DNA from: Chondrosia reniformis
Taxonomy: Eukaryota; Porifera; Demospongiae; Chondrillida; Chondrillidae
Direction of reading: 5' to 3'
Assembly: GCA_947172415.1 (NCBI GenBank)
Contig: OX359189.1
Location: 5,284,501 to 5,348,500, forward strand
Length of the DNA stretch: 64,000 nt
Shown piece by piece: positions 1 through 12,205 of the stretch. The translations under genes and the position numbers were made by a program. Positions within the stretch are counted from its first letter, which is position 1; each line of letters opens with the position of its first letter. Below the pieces are notes generated by a model, which was given only the letters and a program-made list of their open reading frames with translations, made no database searches and was not told the origin of the DNA.

Positions 1-150
1 GCCTATTGCTGCTTAACCACTTTGCTAACCTTGTAGAACAAGAACATTAAAGCACAATTTGGTATTTAGACCAGCATGCATATATGACTGCAAATATGTG
101 AATGTAACTTAAAATCGAATTGTTGCTGTGTTAATTGATAATACATTGAC
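1..150. repeat. End fragment of a dispersed non-autonomous element
   Basis: Bases 1-150 align with about 55039-55190, the right-hand part of the element at 54140-55245. Shared blocks include the start gcctatt, 'accactttgc', 'gactgcaaa' and the end 'gttaattgataatacattga'. The two copies differ at roughly one base in five, so this copy is old and cut by the window edge. No coding potential is visible. Confidence 0.6.
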
Positions 151-302
151 TATGTAGCCAGTAGCAAGCGGAAGGTGATGGATACTCTCTCTGTTGCCTT
201 TTTATGTAGCTAGTAGCAAGCGGAAGGTGATGGATACTCTCTCTGTTGCCTTTTTATGTAGCTAGTAGCAAGCGGAAGGTGATGGATACTCTCTCTGTTG
301 CA
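151..302. repeat. 52-bp tandem repeat, 3 copies
   Basis: Three nearly identical units start at 151, 203 and 255 (period 52). Each runs tatgtagctagtagcaagcg and ends in ctctctgttgc. It directly follows the decayed element end at 1-150 and lies about 570 bases before the UNC93-like start codon. Bases 303-758 hold no recognisable gene; a possible splice acceptor (tttgattttag) near 752 suggests a noncoding first exon upstream. Confidence 0.9.
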
Positions 303-875
303 CTTCTTTTTTTATTTGCACAACCAACAGCAGTGCCGACATTTAGTATGGTGGTCTCTAAGATGGGAGGTGGCTGATTTAACCACATCCTCTACCAGAG
401 AGACATAGGAATAGAATCATTAACATATAAATTAGGTGTAAAGTAACTGGTTTGGTAGCTGGTATTTCTGATTACCATTCCATTATCTGAATTGCTAGTA
501 ATGAGTTTGAAGATCACCTTGCATCAAAATCCTTTGCTTTTCACAGGAATTCTGGCAAGATTATTGATATATTACAGGATGCTGGTCTGACAGAAGTAAA
601 AGATAATTAAAAACCATTGCTTGCATAAACACTCTGATTGATGACCTATTTCTGTACATACATGTACGTACTTGGTCTTGTATTTATATTCTATATACGT
701 ATATATATATTTAATTATATTCCGTAATGTATAACCGATTCTTTGATTTTAGCGGTACATGTTGAGAGAATTTCACCAGACGCTTTTATATGTCGGCAGT
801 GGTTCGCTAATTAATCCTCCCAAGGAGGCCGACGAAATGCCTTGGAAACGTTGCTCAATACGTAGGTCAATAACA

Positions 876-3800
876 ATGGCGACGAATCCCTGGGTTGGGT
901 CGGCGTCAGACACATTTCCTGGAGCTTCAAATTTACATGAGCATGATGTACAGTTAGACCAAAATAGCGAGGATGACAGAAGTAACAGCGACAGTTCGTC
1001 GGCCGTTAGGTATCAAGCAGAATCAAGACAACGACGGTCCGTCTACCCGAACACCAAGCGATACTATTTGAGTTTTATTTCGTTTTGCACTTCATTTTGC
1101 CTAATTTATGCAGCCTTCTTTCCTCTTCAATCACTTCAAGGATCACTTAACGCTACAGTAGGGTTTGTTTCTTTGGCTTCCCTTTACGTATGTTTTCAAT
1201 TATCATCCACGGTTGCTCCCATTTTCAACAAAATCTTTGGCCCGAAGTATGTCATAGTGACAGCGTACTTCTTCTTTGTATTGTACACGGCTTGTAACTA
1301 TTACCCTGAAACGTATACCCTTATACCGAGCTCGGTGGCACTCGGATGTGCCCATGGACCTCTCTGGGCAGCAGCCAATTTTTATACTGTGTCTCAGGCC
1401 AAGAAAGTAGCTGCTGTCTTACGAAAGAAACCCGAGGCATATATAGGAAAATTTACTGGAATTTTCTTTATGTTTTTCTTTGTTGGTGGATGTATTGGTA
1501 ATGCTATAGCCAGTAGTATACTCTTGCCAGACTCGGGAGGACTGAACATTCCCAGCAGCAACAGCAGTAATGGAAGTGGAGTGCAGTGCAATATTGACCC
1601 ATCACTGACAGCTGAAGTGTCGCCATGGGCCCGCTATACCTTGCTTTCCATCTATCTTAGCTTTGATATTGCAGCTATTGTGACTGCTGCGTTTGGAATG
1701 AAGAAAATAGGAGAAACTTCATATACTGAGAAAAGTTTGAAAATGTTTGTTAGAGAGGGTAAATCTAATGCTAAGACATTAATAAAGATGTTTTTCAACT
1801 GGAAATACATGCTAGTGATGCCAGTTATCTGCTATCAAGGACTACATAGTGCTTTCATTTCAGGAGCTTTCAATAAGGTGAGTATGGTTGCACATTGTAT
1901 AGGTACGGCTACATAAGTACAATGCTAACTTTATGTTATAGTGTTATTCCAAAGTGCAGTCTTTTAGGAATTGCCACTCCAGTGTGTTTTCATTACTTTG
2001 TGTACCATGTATATATTATAATAAATTGTGATTGTCAATATTGGGTTTTCAGTTTCTATATAGCCAATTTCAACCCCTCTCATTGTAAGAATGATGATTC
2101 TTGTATAATTGGTTGTTTTGGTTCCAGCTAATATATTTGGGTACAGAAAGGTTGACAAAATTTATATGATTTTTTATATATAGTGACAGATTACATTTGT
2201 CAATGTATCCAGTTTATGATATAATAGAAGGTAGTTGACATGCTGAAATAATGATAATGCCTATAGCATTGAAATGATCAGGACAAATTAACACACATCA
2301 GAATACAGCCCCTGCAAAATGTTGCAGTGATTGTGAATGTTATAAAAATTGTATTATCAATATCCAGGCTAATTGACTTGCCAACTCTTTACGATGTAAT
2401 TGTATTTAGCTGGAAGTCTATGGAAGTTAAGGAACTAATTTCTATACCTTGCATGCAATGGGCTGTTCTACTTTGACTAACTGATTGCAATTCCTATTAG
2501 TATTTATTGAAAATTGCTGAAAAATGCTGTCTGTTACCATAGCAACTATTTACATGCTTATTAGTGCATGGTTATCATGTCTGGTTATGTATCAGGGGTG
2601 ACACCAATCTACATACAGTACATACTGCTAAACCTCTATTGTTTTGGCCACCTACGTATATACATGATGTTCAGTTGACACTTCTCTGTCCCTGCAGTTC
2701 TATGTATCCGACTGTGTTGGAGTGGGATATGTTGGAATTGTTCAGATAGTGTGGGCCTTTTGTGGCGGTATGTCCAGCTATATTATTGGAAGACTTATGG
2801 CCAAGGTTCCAAGACTCTTCCTGTTGTACTGTAATGCTCTCTATGATGCAGCAACTTTATTCTTTATGAGTTTCTGGGAGATAGTACCCAGCTTTTCAGC
2901 CATATTTGTGCTAACAATTTCGTTTGCTGTAACAGATGGATTTCTCAACACCATTCCCACAAGTAAGACTTTATTTATATGCTTTGCTTTAATGTATCTA
3001 CACACATATAGGCTTTCAAGGTAAATACATTCTTACAGCTTTATAAGACTCTACTAATGAATGAAGTGCTAAAGTACAGACCCTCTGCACGAGTGCTGTA
3101 AATCCCTTTATTCAAGCGGAACCAAAAGTTAGCGAAACTGGATTTTACCCCTACATAGCGGAATTTAATATTAGCGACTTACAAAATACATGGAAGTTTT
3201 GTAGTTAATTATAGTAATAAATAATTACAGTAGCACTCTATTTAGTAGTAATACTATATTTAGCGAACTCTAATTTTAGCGGTAAATGTCAAATCGCTAA
3301 TATAGCTAAATTTAAAAGCACGCTAATAATAAGGGATTTACAGTATGTTACCAGTATTAGCTTTAGGTATACGTATATGAAGATGTAGCTATATTATATT
3401 GGAAGAGTATATTGTCAATGATGCAATAACAAAGAATGGCTGCATAAGACACCAGAGACCTGAAAATCAACAAATTGAGTACTAAACATATGCATACAAT
3501 TACTTGTATAGGACAGTTAATCCTGTGATAAGGGCTCATAGTTACTCTAGATACAATAATATAGGCTGTGTACTCTATAGGTCCAAGGTTTGTCGTTATT
3601 CTGTTGTCATAAGTATCAGTTGTTTCAGCATTTGATGACAAAGTTTATTTATGAAATATGTTGCATTGCTACATACATTAATAGATCAGGGGTGTATTTT
3701 GCCTGATAGACACCATCTGATGTCTCCTCAATGTCTATACATCCTTATTGCAACCATCTGGTCCATCTATCTCTCTGTACTTCACAGGTTTTGTAGGGAT

Positions 3801-4805
3801 TATAACACCCGAGGTGAAACAAGATGTAGCATTTGGAATTCAAAGATTTGTCATGTCTTTTGGGTTTATGTCCAGTTTTTTGTTATCATCCTACCTTCCG
3901 AATATTTATATTTTTGTGTATATTCTATTGGCTCTTTTACCTCTGCAAGTGAGTGAGGTAGACATACAATTCACTTGCATTTAAATGATAGATAGTTACA
4001 TTTACCATGTAAATTGGCCTAGATTCAGATGCCCTGGTGTAGTATTGTATTCCCTGTGTCCAGTTATGATACTTTTGTAAAACGAATTACAGGTTGCAGT
4101 GGCTGATTTTGTAATATACGTATGCTTTTATGATACACATTTTGCATGATGACGAAGTACCTGATAGATGCTACAATTTTCAGTTCAGGTTGCCTGATCA
4201 GGGTATTAGTTGGATAATTTTATTGAAATACTGCTGTACTCCTTTGTGTAATGGTTTTTGTATGTTATCCTCTTCATTGTGACTTTGACATATTACATAT
4301 TGTATACATATACATATTATATTGTATTGTAATATGTTTTTACAGCTTGTAGCTTTCTCAATTGTTGACTTAATACTTGGCAAGCAGATCAAGCCATTTC
4401 TGAAGGAAATATTTTGTATCGGACAAAGAGGAAACTATGATGTCAGAAAGGGGACAGAACGAACTGTAGATGAAACAGATGGTACTGATAGTTCCAGCTC
4501 CCCAGAAGGAAATAATGGTACAGTGTGTATTTAATGGTGTAGATGCAAAACTAGATATTGAGCCAATAACAATAAGGGCATTCACTCAATTCAATTTAGC
4601 ACAATTTATAGATACCACCCACAGTGTTGTTTTTGGGTATTCCCATATGCATTGACAGTAAATATTACAATGTCTCATAATGTTATGTGTAACCATTTTC
4701 CTTGTTTTACCCTTAGCCGAAAAAGAAAATGGAGTTCTTAGCACATTTGATTATTGGACGGAGAGAGTTTTATCTGTAGTATTTATAGAGCAGACTGGAG
4801 TGTAA
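876..4805 (+). CDS. UNC93-like multi-pass membrane protein (MFS fold)
   Basis: Exons 876-1877, 2698-2962, 3788-3948, 4346-4517 and 4717-4805, all GT-AG with matching phases, give about 562 aa. UNC93 proteins are major-facilitator-like membrane proteins; family members traffic Toll-like receptors or regulate K+ channels. After a Ser/Arg-rich N-terminal tail of about 75 residues comes the family signature FFPLQSLQGSLNATVGFVSL. It is followed by alternating hydrophobic segments (for example YVIVTAYFFFVLYTACNYY) and the loop YTLIPSSVALGCAHGPLWAA, closely like UNC93A. The ATG at 876 (ataacaATGG) is preferred; the frame is open from an ATG at 759, but those 39 residues look like translated 5'UTR. 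If the donor at 4518 is not used, exon 4 reads on to a stop at 4532-4534, giving a different tail. Substrate or partner cannot be told from sequence. Confidence 0.85.
3096..3343. mobile_element. Small TIR element (MITE) in UNC93 intron 2
   Basis: The ends are inverted copies: left ctgtaaatcccttTatt, right aataagggatttacag, with 'agcg' motifs repeated inside. The element is about 248 bp with no coding capacity. Right flank is TA, left flank TG, compatible with a decayed TA target duplication. Confidence 0.65.
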
Positions 4806-5219
4806 CTGTTGCATTTTACATACACTTACCTGCCCTATGGGTAGGAGTTTGTTTACTCACAAAATGCAAGTCTAATGTGTATCCTCCAGTACTGTCTGTG
4901 TTAAAGTAACATGTACCCTTGTATATTCCGATCTTAAATTTGAATTGATGCTATAATAGTTAAGTTTATATACTTTTTAACACATGCTATAGCTAGTTAT
5001 TGATTGAATATACGCATAATTCTGAATGCACAAAAGATAATGAACAATTAAGTAGTGTAATTAAGTAAATTGTATCTAATGGATAGAAGGAACTGGTGCA
5101 TGATTAAATCTTTGCCATTATATTGTCTACATCACTATAATATAGCTTATTAATTATACATGCATACACATAATCACTAATGGTATAAACATATATCGTA
5201 TGCAGTCCCATCTCATATA

Positions 5220-5415
5220 TCATGAGGAGTCACAAAAGATCAAGAAGACATATATATTCCCTAGGGTGATTGATGAAGGGTGGGATTCCTAGAAACAGTG
5301 CTGTCTGGCCCAGTGGAGAAGAAGATAAGTAGGAGAAAACAATTGAATCCTCATCCAAAGCTTTCACTAAGTGTAGTCCCTATAGGCCTCTCTACTCTTT
5401 AGTAAATGTATATAG
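5220..5415 (+). repeat. Dispersed repeat R1, copy 1
   Basis: Shares long stretches with 44560-44825 (same strand) and with the reverse complement of 8100-8335 and 16690-16850. Landmarks are cacaaaagatcaa, aagggtgg, ctgtctggcccagtggagaa, and the tail ccctataggc. It lies in the 970-base gap between the converging UNC93 and ADA genes. The rest of that gap (4806-5219, 5416-5772) has no gene. Confidence 0.7.
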
Positions 5416-5772
5416 CATATTAAAATGGTGTATTAGATATTATTCATCATGCATGTATATATGTATATATATGTTCAATATGACTGGGAGGTCATCACTG
5501 GTTGCCACTGAATAGGACTTCGGTCCCCCAGCCAAGTAGACCATTGTCACTTGGTTGGTTGGCGTAATATCCAGTGGTGTTTATTATTTGCAATGATAGC
5601 CCAGCACAGGCTTACGTGCAAAAACTCCCCTTTTCGTATATATGCATGTCGTATCAACAGCGAAGATCATAGAACAAAGGTTTAATTATCTGCAGTTAAC
5701 TTTTAATTTCATTTGTTAAATACTATTATATATTAAACTATAGAAATGAAAATCTAAGCTGTAGTGTTATTA

Positions 5773-8700
5773 TTAATTAGCATTTGTATCTAGCCAATCG
5801 TGGAACTTGCTAAGCTCTTCGTCAACTTTAATCAGCAATTTTGCCTTTTCATTAGGAGGAAGGAAGCTTGCTTTGGCAGCATCTCTCACCTAAAGAGATC
5901 AAATAAGCACATTACTCATTAATCATGCTCAACACACGTAAGGACCATGTAAAAAACATCTTTTGTACTTTACTACATACACTTTGTGTCAAATATTCTT
6001 GAAAGTTTGTGTAAATCCAAATAACCAATTTTGCCTGAAAGATGTTCCCATTACAATAGTGTACACACAATTGAAAAAGGTAAAAAGTAGGGAGCGTGCT
6101 ACTTTCAAGAGAAATCAATCAAGAAAGAGACTATAAATTTGACTATATACACTCACAGTAGTTAATCTAATTCAGTACATGTTCCATTAAGTATGTTAAC
6201 CTTGTTTGGTTGCTCCTAGAATGTGCGTGCATACTTACTATCTTTGAAAGATAGTCTCTACTGATCCCAAATGTTTCCACAACCTTTTGATAGTCATGAG
6301 ACAAAGTGGTACGCATTAAGCCTGGATCATCACTGTTCACTGAAAAGGGAATATTGCTGTCCACAAACCTACGTACATATACATGTATGTACATCAAATA
6401 GTTAGCCAGAGATTTGCTGGTATAATACATAAAGGGAACCTCTTGCACAAACAGCACCTTTCAAGTTGATATGAAAACTGGTGCATACGTACGCCTCATT
6501 TGGGCTCATCAGTGTGGTACACTTCAATGATGGTAAATTGGATGACTGCCCTCACTTATAAATCCACCACAAGTGAAACACTTGTGGTTTCATTCTAAGT
6601 GAGGATAGGTACAGTACAGTATGTATGTACATGTATACAGCACAATTTTGATTCAATATGCATCTGATTCAAGTTATAAGACTACTATACAGCCTACAGA
6701 AAGTACTAATGCATAGCTAGCACAAGTCCTTTATTGGTATTCAGTTAAATGGGATATTTGCTTAAATGCATAGTAGCCAAAATATTTCCCTGTATGCTAT
6801 ATACGTACATACGTATGTTTATAAGTAATTATATGTATAATATAGTTATAGTTGTATTTAACATTCAATTACCACAGTAATTTGCATCTTGTACCTATTA
6901 TACGCAAGTAAATAAGATTCAGTTAAACATTTATAAATGAAGTTAGGAGTAGTGATGGCAAGTCTGTAAAATGTGCCAAAACGAGACCATAAAGAAGACA
7001 AGACCATGATATCGTGTCCTAATTATACGAAGGTGTTATACTGAATTAAGCATACACATCACTTCCATATTTAGGCACATTGTGATAGCTGAAGAATGCA
7101 TGGATGATGTACCCAAACATAAAAGTGATAGGTTCATACACTATACTACATATATGGAGTCATCCCTACTGAAATAGTACATGTTTAAGCATGCACCACA
7201 AGCATATACACATACACATATAGTAAAGCAATCCAGTGTGGTACAATGGATTATTGTTAATTGGAAACCTTACTTAGTAAACAGCCTATTTCAAAAGCTT
7301 ACTTCTTGAAGACACTCATTGAGTTTGAGTTGGTGAAAATGCTTGATATAGGACACCCCTACGAAGGATATGAACATGTAATTAACACTATGGCAAAATC
7401 AAGTGTGTCTGCAGTCATAATAATTACAATTACAGCTGTGTAATAGAAAGTGGTTCTTTTTTCTAAGAATACATACACAATATATGTATGGTCAAGTGAA
7501 TGTAAGAAAAGGCAAATGTTTTAAAATGGATATACCATAATGCATGAACCCAAGTTCTGTTATACAGACATCAGTTGCTTAAGTTAGAAGTCGAGCACTA
7601 TTAATTAAAACTCTAACTGGATCCTTATGCACTCCATCGAATCATATACGCATACAACCACAAAGGAACATGTTAAAACTGTGTCCATTAAGAGACAAAT
7701 GCTGAAACTGATAATGCAAAGTGTCAGTTAAAAATGTCCTTGAAAGGGGTTTAAAGCATGTATTGGTTTCACTGTACTCTATACGTACATTACCAAGGTA
7801 CTGTGTACATATATAGTGTGGGCTAATGTGCTTTTTACCTCCAAATGTATTCCCTTCTCTCTAATCAAATCGATCACACTTGAATCATCCCAAGCATTGT
7901 AGCCATGTCCAACTCTAGTAGCTTTCAAATCTATAATTGCCTATAAATACAAAAGTAATACTCTGGGATAAACGTATACATATACATATATACATTTGCA
8001 GCTTTAAATTTGAGCAGTCTTACATGCATTGCAACTCTTAAGTTATCAATAATTTGAAATGTATCTTTTGCAATGTATTTTTTACTATATGAAAAATCTA
8101 ATACACCATTTTCCTACATGCTGTGCCTATGTACGTATTCTGTAAAAAAGCCTATAGGGGAACTAAACTTGGAGAGAGTTTGGGATGAAGATACAGAAGT
8201 CTTTTCTTTCTCCTTTTCCTCTCTTTCATCTTCTTCTCCACTAGGACAGACAGCTGTTTCTGGGAATTCCACCCTTCATCAGTGATCCTGGGAGTCTTTG
8301 TCTTTTTCATTATCTTGATCTTCTGTGAATCCTTGGCTCATGTATATTTTGGTGTACATACGTACGTACATGATGTTTCAGTCAATTGGGTAGTAAAACA
8401 AACCGTTTTAACAAATTCAGCTGGCTGTCCTGACTCTCCTGCATGCACTGTGATGTTAATACCTCTAGAAGCGGCATCCTGAAAAAGAACAACTATACTT
8501 GAATTAAGCCACCCATAATTTCAATAGATCAAAAATGCAAAATTCTAATAGTTATACATCAGCAAGGTGACACTTCCACACAGGCCTTAAACAGAGAGAG
8601 AGAGAGAACTTTGAGAACCTTAGATCATCAAAGTCTACAAGACTAAGCCCTACCTACTGCATGTGGGTGATGCAAGATGAATGAATATATGTACATACTT

Positions 8701-11534
8701 ATATACATACAGTATTCCACATATGTACATATAATGTAAATAAACAATGGAAACCCTTAGTTACGTATGCAATCAAATCACAGCTAAAGTCATCTTACCT
8801 GGAAATAAGGTATAAAGGGCAGAAAAGGATTAGCCTCTTTGCTGTCACCACAAATATCAATTCCCACAATACCAAGGTCTCTATACCTGTCAGCTAAATC
8901 AACCAGCTCTTTGATTTGTTCTAGAGAAAATTCAGTAAAGCTTATTTTTAATTCTAATTCCGTAAACAATTATAATATCTATTATATTCCCCTTTTGACT
9001 TACAATAATACAGTATCATAAGTTATAAAAAGTATCATAAGTATCAAATAATGTAACATACATACAATACATATAGCTGCCTGAAGGGTTAACTATACAA
9101 AGGATTTGTAAACTTTCTCTGCACATGTCCATTAAACAGTCAAGGGGACCTTTGGAAAGAATATCATCATACTCATATAATACATTTGATCTACCATTTT
9201 ATTTTAATACCCAAAGGTCAATTGAAGTTTACATATAAATAGGTTTTATACTAGATGTTTTCTATGCTACAAAACCACAAACTGGAGATACACTGTAGTT
9301 CTTGGACTTTTTGATCAGTCATGTTTGAATTATTAATTAGCAATAGACAGTAAGAATTTAATATGTAATCATTATCCTTAACCAAATAACGTCGATTTCA
9401 AAGTATTGCCTTCATAAAACATTAATATTATAGAACGGAAAAAATATTTTGAAAATATTCTATGATTCGGTTGCAGAAACAATGTACCTACCTAACTGAA
9501 TTAGAGTTTAACCATTCACTGAATTTGCATATACTATGTATGTATGTATACCAGTTACAGTATATACGTACATATATATGGTATACCTACTTACCTTCTG
9601 GCATACCCTTATTACCATAAAGAATGCCTCTTGTCATAACACCAAACTTCTTTTCTCCATCAGCCAGGCCTTCTTGCACAGCTTTGACTACATCATCAAC
9701 TTTCTTCCCTTTAACCAGAAGACTAAAAGGTGGATATCTGGCTTCTGTGTAGAGAACATTGTGTTCATGACTAGTTTCTACAAATTCAAAAGCAAGCCTC
9801 TTCAGTGTGTCCAGAGAAGTACTACAAAATAAACATGTAATTTGAGTTGAAAACCTCACGAGGCCACTACATGCTACCTGTTCTTGAATTACTGCTGATT
9901 ACATTACACTATATAAACTTACCTTAACAGTGGGCGTACAACTTCTATTAGTGGCACAAGATAATGGCCAAGGGACTCTGTAGGAGCATTCAACGAAACA
10001 CAATCTTTGAATTTCTTATCATCATCATAGGGTAGGTCCAAATTATGCTTCCTAAGCAAGACAGGCAAGCATTACACATTTTATGGAGCAATCCTGAGCA
10101 ACCCAATGTGAATCACTTCCCATACATTCTAAATATTTCTGTACTACAATGTATTATATAAAACTGATCAAAGTGCCAAATGCTCATGTAAGACACAATC
10201 TACTAACTTCACTTTGCTGCCCCCTTGAACCTGTACTATACATATACTACTTTTATATGAGTTCAGGTGCAATCATACCAAATCACATAGAGTGAATATT
10301 ATAAAATCAACAGTATAATGTTACTATGTTATTGGCATTTTAGAAAAACAGTGATTGTAGTAATGTGTTTCAACAAGGTATCACGACCTTTTTGGTTCCA
10401 GTGCAAAATGCTCACTGTATATCAGAACACTGTCACACATACGTACACAATGATGGTATCTGTAGATCAGTTCTGTGATGGTGTACTCAGTGTTGTGTGT
10501 GTGTGTGTGTGTGAATGTAATACATGTGTTGTACCTGCTGTGAGTGTATTTTAATCTACGAGATTGTTGGTTTGGAGTGTATGTATGTATGTATGCCATA
10601 CGGACATAAGTTCTAGCAAGGAAATATGAACAAGAAGTGAAAGCAGGCTCACTATGACACACTCACCTAGCCACCTCCCTTAATGTTTCTTCCCTAAAGG
10701 AGCTGTCCAAGTGGACATGTAACTCCACCTGCACAAGTGGGCAAAACAAAAGTATATGTACGTATATACCCAAAAGAGGTTTATAAGTTATTTTGGTGGA
10801 TTGGCAGTTTGGGGTGGGGCTAATCGCTAATATATCATCTGCCAAACTAAAATATTAGGAGTATTTGGAAGACCAAGTTCCATTGGTAGACCAGATAGAT
10901 CAAAGTGCAGGAAGCCATTATTTTACATTGTTGAACATATTTCAAGATACGCCATACAAAATGCTGTAGTTCTTAGAGGAGAAGATGAATGCAACCAGAA
11001 GACTAGCAGAGTTAGGAGTCCTAATTAATGAGGTTACATCTGTACCAAGCATTGCATAAGATGTTATTACGTCAGCTAAAACACTCAAATTACATTTAGT
11101 GATCTTGCCAATGAAATAGCAGAATCAAATGCTGATAATGATAATGTGGAGGAAACTATACCACCTTCACCAACCAGAAAAGAATTTCATGCTGCGCATG
11201 CCCTTCACACTGATATTAGATTTACTGAAGTAGAAGGCATGCATGATTCTGACCTTAGCATGTGTCTAAAGCTCACCCAACGCGTAGAGTGTTACAAAAG
11301 GGGCATAACTCTGATGGCAGTTCCAATTAACCAACCTTACCGATTTCAGAATTGAATCAGGCAGAAGGAGAGGGAGGATGTAAAGCGTACTCGTTGTAAC
11401 AAAAGGGGAAGTAGAAGATACAGGCCGTCTATTGAAACCAAATTGAATACTACTGAATGCTCAGACTGTCGTAGGATGTTTTGTACCTTGGGAAACTTCT
11501 TGTAATAGTGTTTAAGCTCCGGCAACACGCTCAT
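5773..11534 (-). CDS. ADA: Adenosine deaminase
   Basis: Hydrolyses adenosine and deoxyadenosine to inosine in purine salvage. Exons in coding order: 11487-11534, 10667-10728, 9923-10051, 9595-9821, 8799-8920, 8404-8478, 7839-7940, 7303-7358, 6239-6368, 5773-5889. All junctions are GT-AG and in frame; total 355 aa (human ADA is 363). Zinc and catalytic residues are all visible: FPKVELHVHLD with His20 and His22, TVHAGE with His208 and Glu211, VGHGY with His233, and NSDDPG with Asp287-Asp288. The 56-base exon 8 encodes the segment starting CPISS. The exon 1 choice (MSVLPELKHYYKKFPK) rests on FPK-VELHVHLD matching the family N-terminus. After HLD, vertebrate enzymes have Gly; here it is Ser-Ser. 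No signal peptide, so probably cytosolic. Confidence 0.92.
6940..7176. mobile_element. TIR element of the AGTAGGGATGGC family in an ADA intron
   Basis: Ends read agtagtgatggca on the left and tcatccctact on the right. Internal blocks (cacatcacttccatatttagg, and cccaaacataaaagtgat as its inverse) match the palindrome at 54140-54500 and the fragment at 61215-61400. No coding capacity. Confidence 0.55.
8100..8335 (-). repeat. Dispersed repeat R1, copy 2 (ADA intron)
   Basis: Reverse-complement match to R1 at 44560-44825. Landmarks are cctataggggaactaaac, ttcttctccac and ggaattccaccctt. It lies between ADA exons 6 and 7. Apparent ORFs here on the plus strand come from the repeat. Confidence 0.7.
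10860..11480 (+). other. Possible degenerate transposase remnant in ADA intron 1
   Basis: The plus strand has a short open stretch (about 11125-11355) containing EETIPPSPTRKEFHAAHA. It weakly recalls the C-terminal part of pogo/Tigger-type transposases. Flanking sequence is interrupted by stops. I do not recognise it with confidence; it may be any old insertion. No gene of the host strand lies here apart from ADA intron 1. Confidence 0.25.
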
Positions 11535-12205
11535 CTTTATCAAAAGACTTCACAAAACTCCCACCGAATGGAATTTAAAATCCACTTCCGTCGGCTTCCC
11601 TGCAGGTACCTTAGGTCATAGATCAATGTATAACGCCCCAAAAAATTTCTCGACTGCAGCTGGGGAACCCCCCATGAAAGTTTGGAATAAGGAATGCGCT
11701 CTAATTGAGATTTCTGTATCTACGTAGCTTACATCTACACACCATGCTCTATTTCTAGGGAAATGCATGCACAAACAGCTATCCTTCAAAGGTGAACATG
11801 TTTTGCAACTGATAGCTCTTTCTGTTGGCCTAGCTATCATAAACCATTACTCTTACTAACAGCATATGCTAACAGGTACAACATCAGAAATGTCTGCCTT
11901 TGATTGCATTATTCTGAAGTTGGTATTGTACATAGTCTTTTTTGATGAACAAACTAGACAGTCCAATAATACAAAAAAAACATGTTTCTCTTTAACTGAA
12001 TGGCAGGTAAATATGTATGTTTGCTCATTAGAATTGTGTGAATGTGCATACATCAAACATTCTTTTGAGTATAAGAAATATGATGAGATGTATTCAATAA
12101 ATTCTTTGATCTTTTCTCTTTACTTGGAGATGCCTATGCAACAAATGTAATATACATTAGGCATACATTATCACTTTATCACTCTTACATTAGTTAATCA
12201 ATACA

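Noticed and set aside
151..302. Regular 52-bp repeats considered as a CRISPR-like array
   Set aside because: The units are contiguous with no unique spacers, and the genome is eukaryotic.
7570..7650. Minus-strand HKDPVRVLINS resembling the ADA segment before FVDSN
   Set aside because: It has no splice acceptor and a stop just upstream. The 56-base exon at 7303-7358 (CPISS) fits sequence, length and phase.
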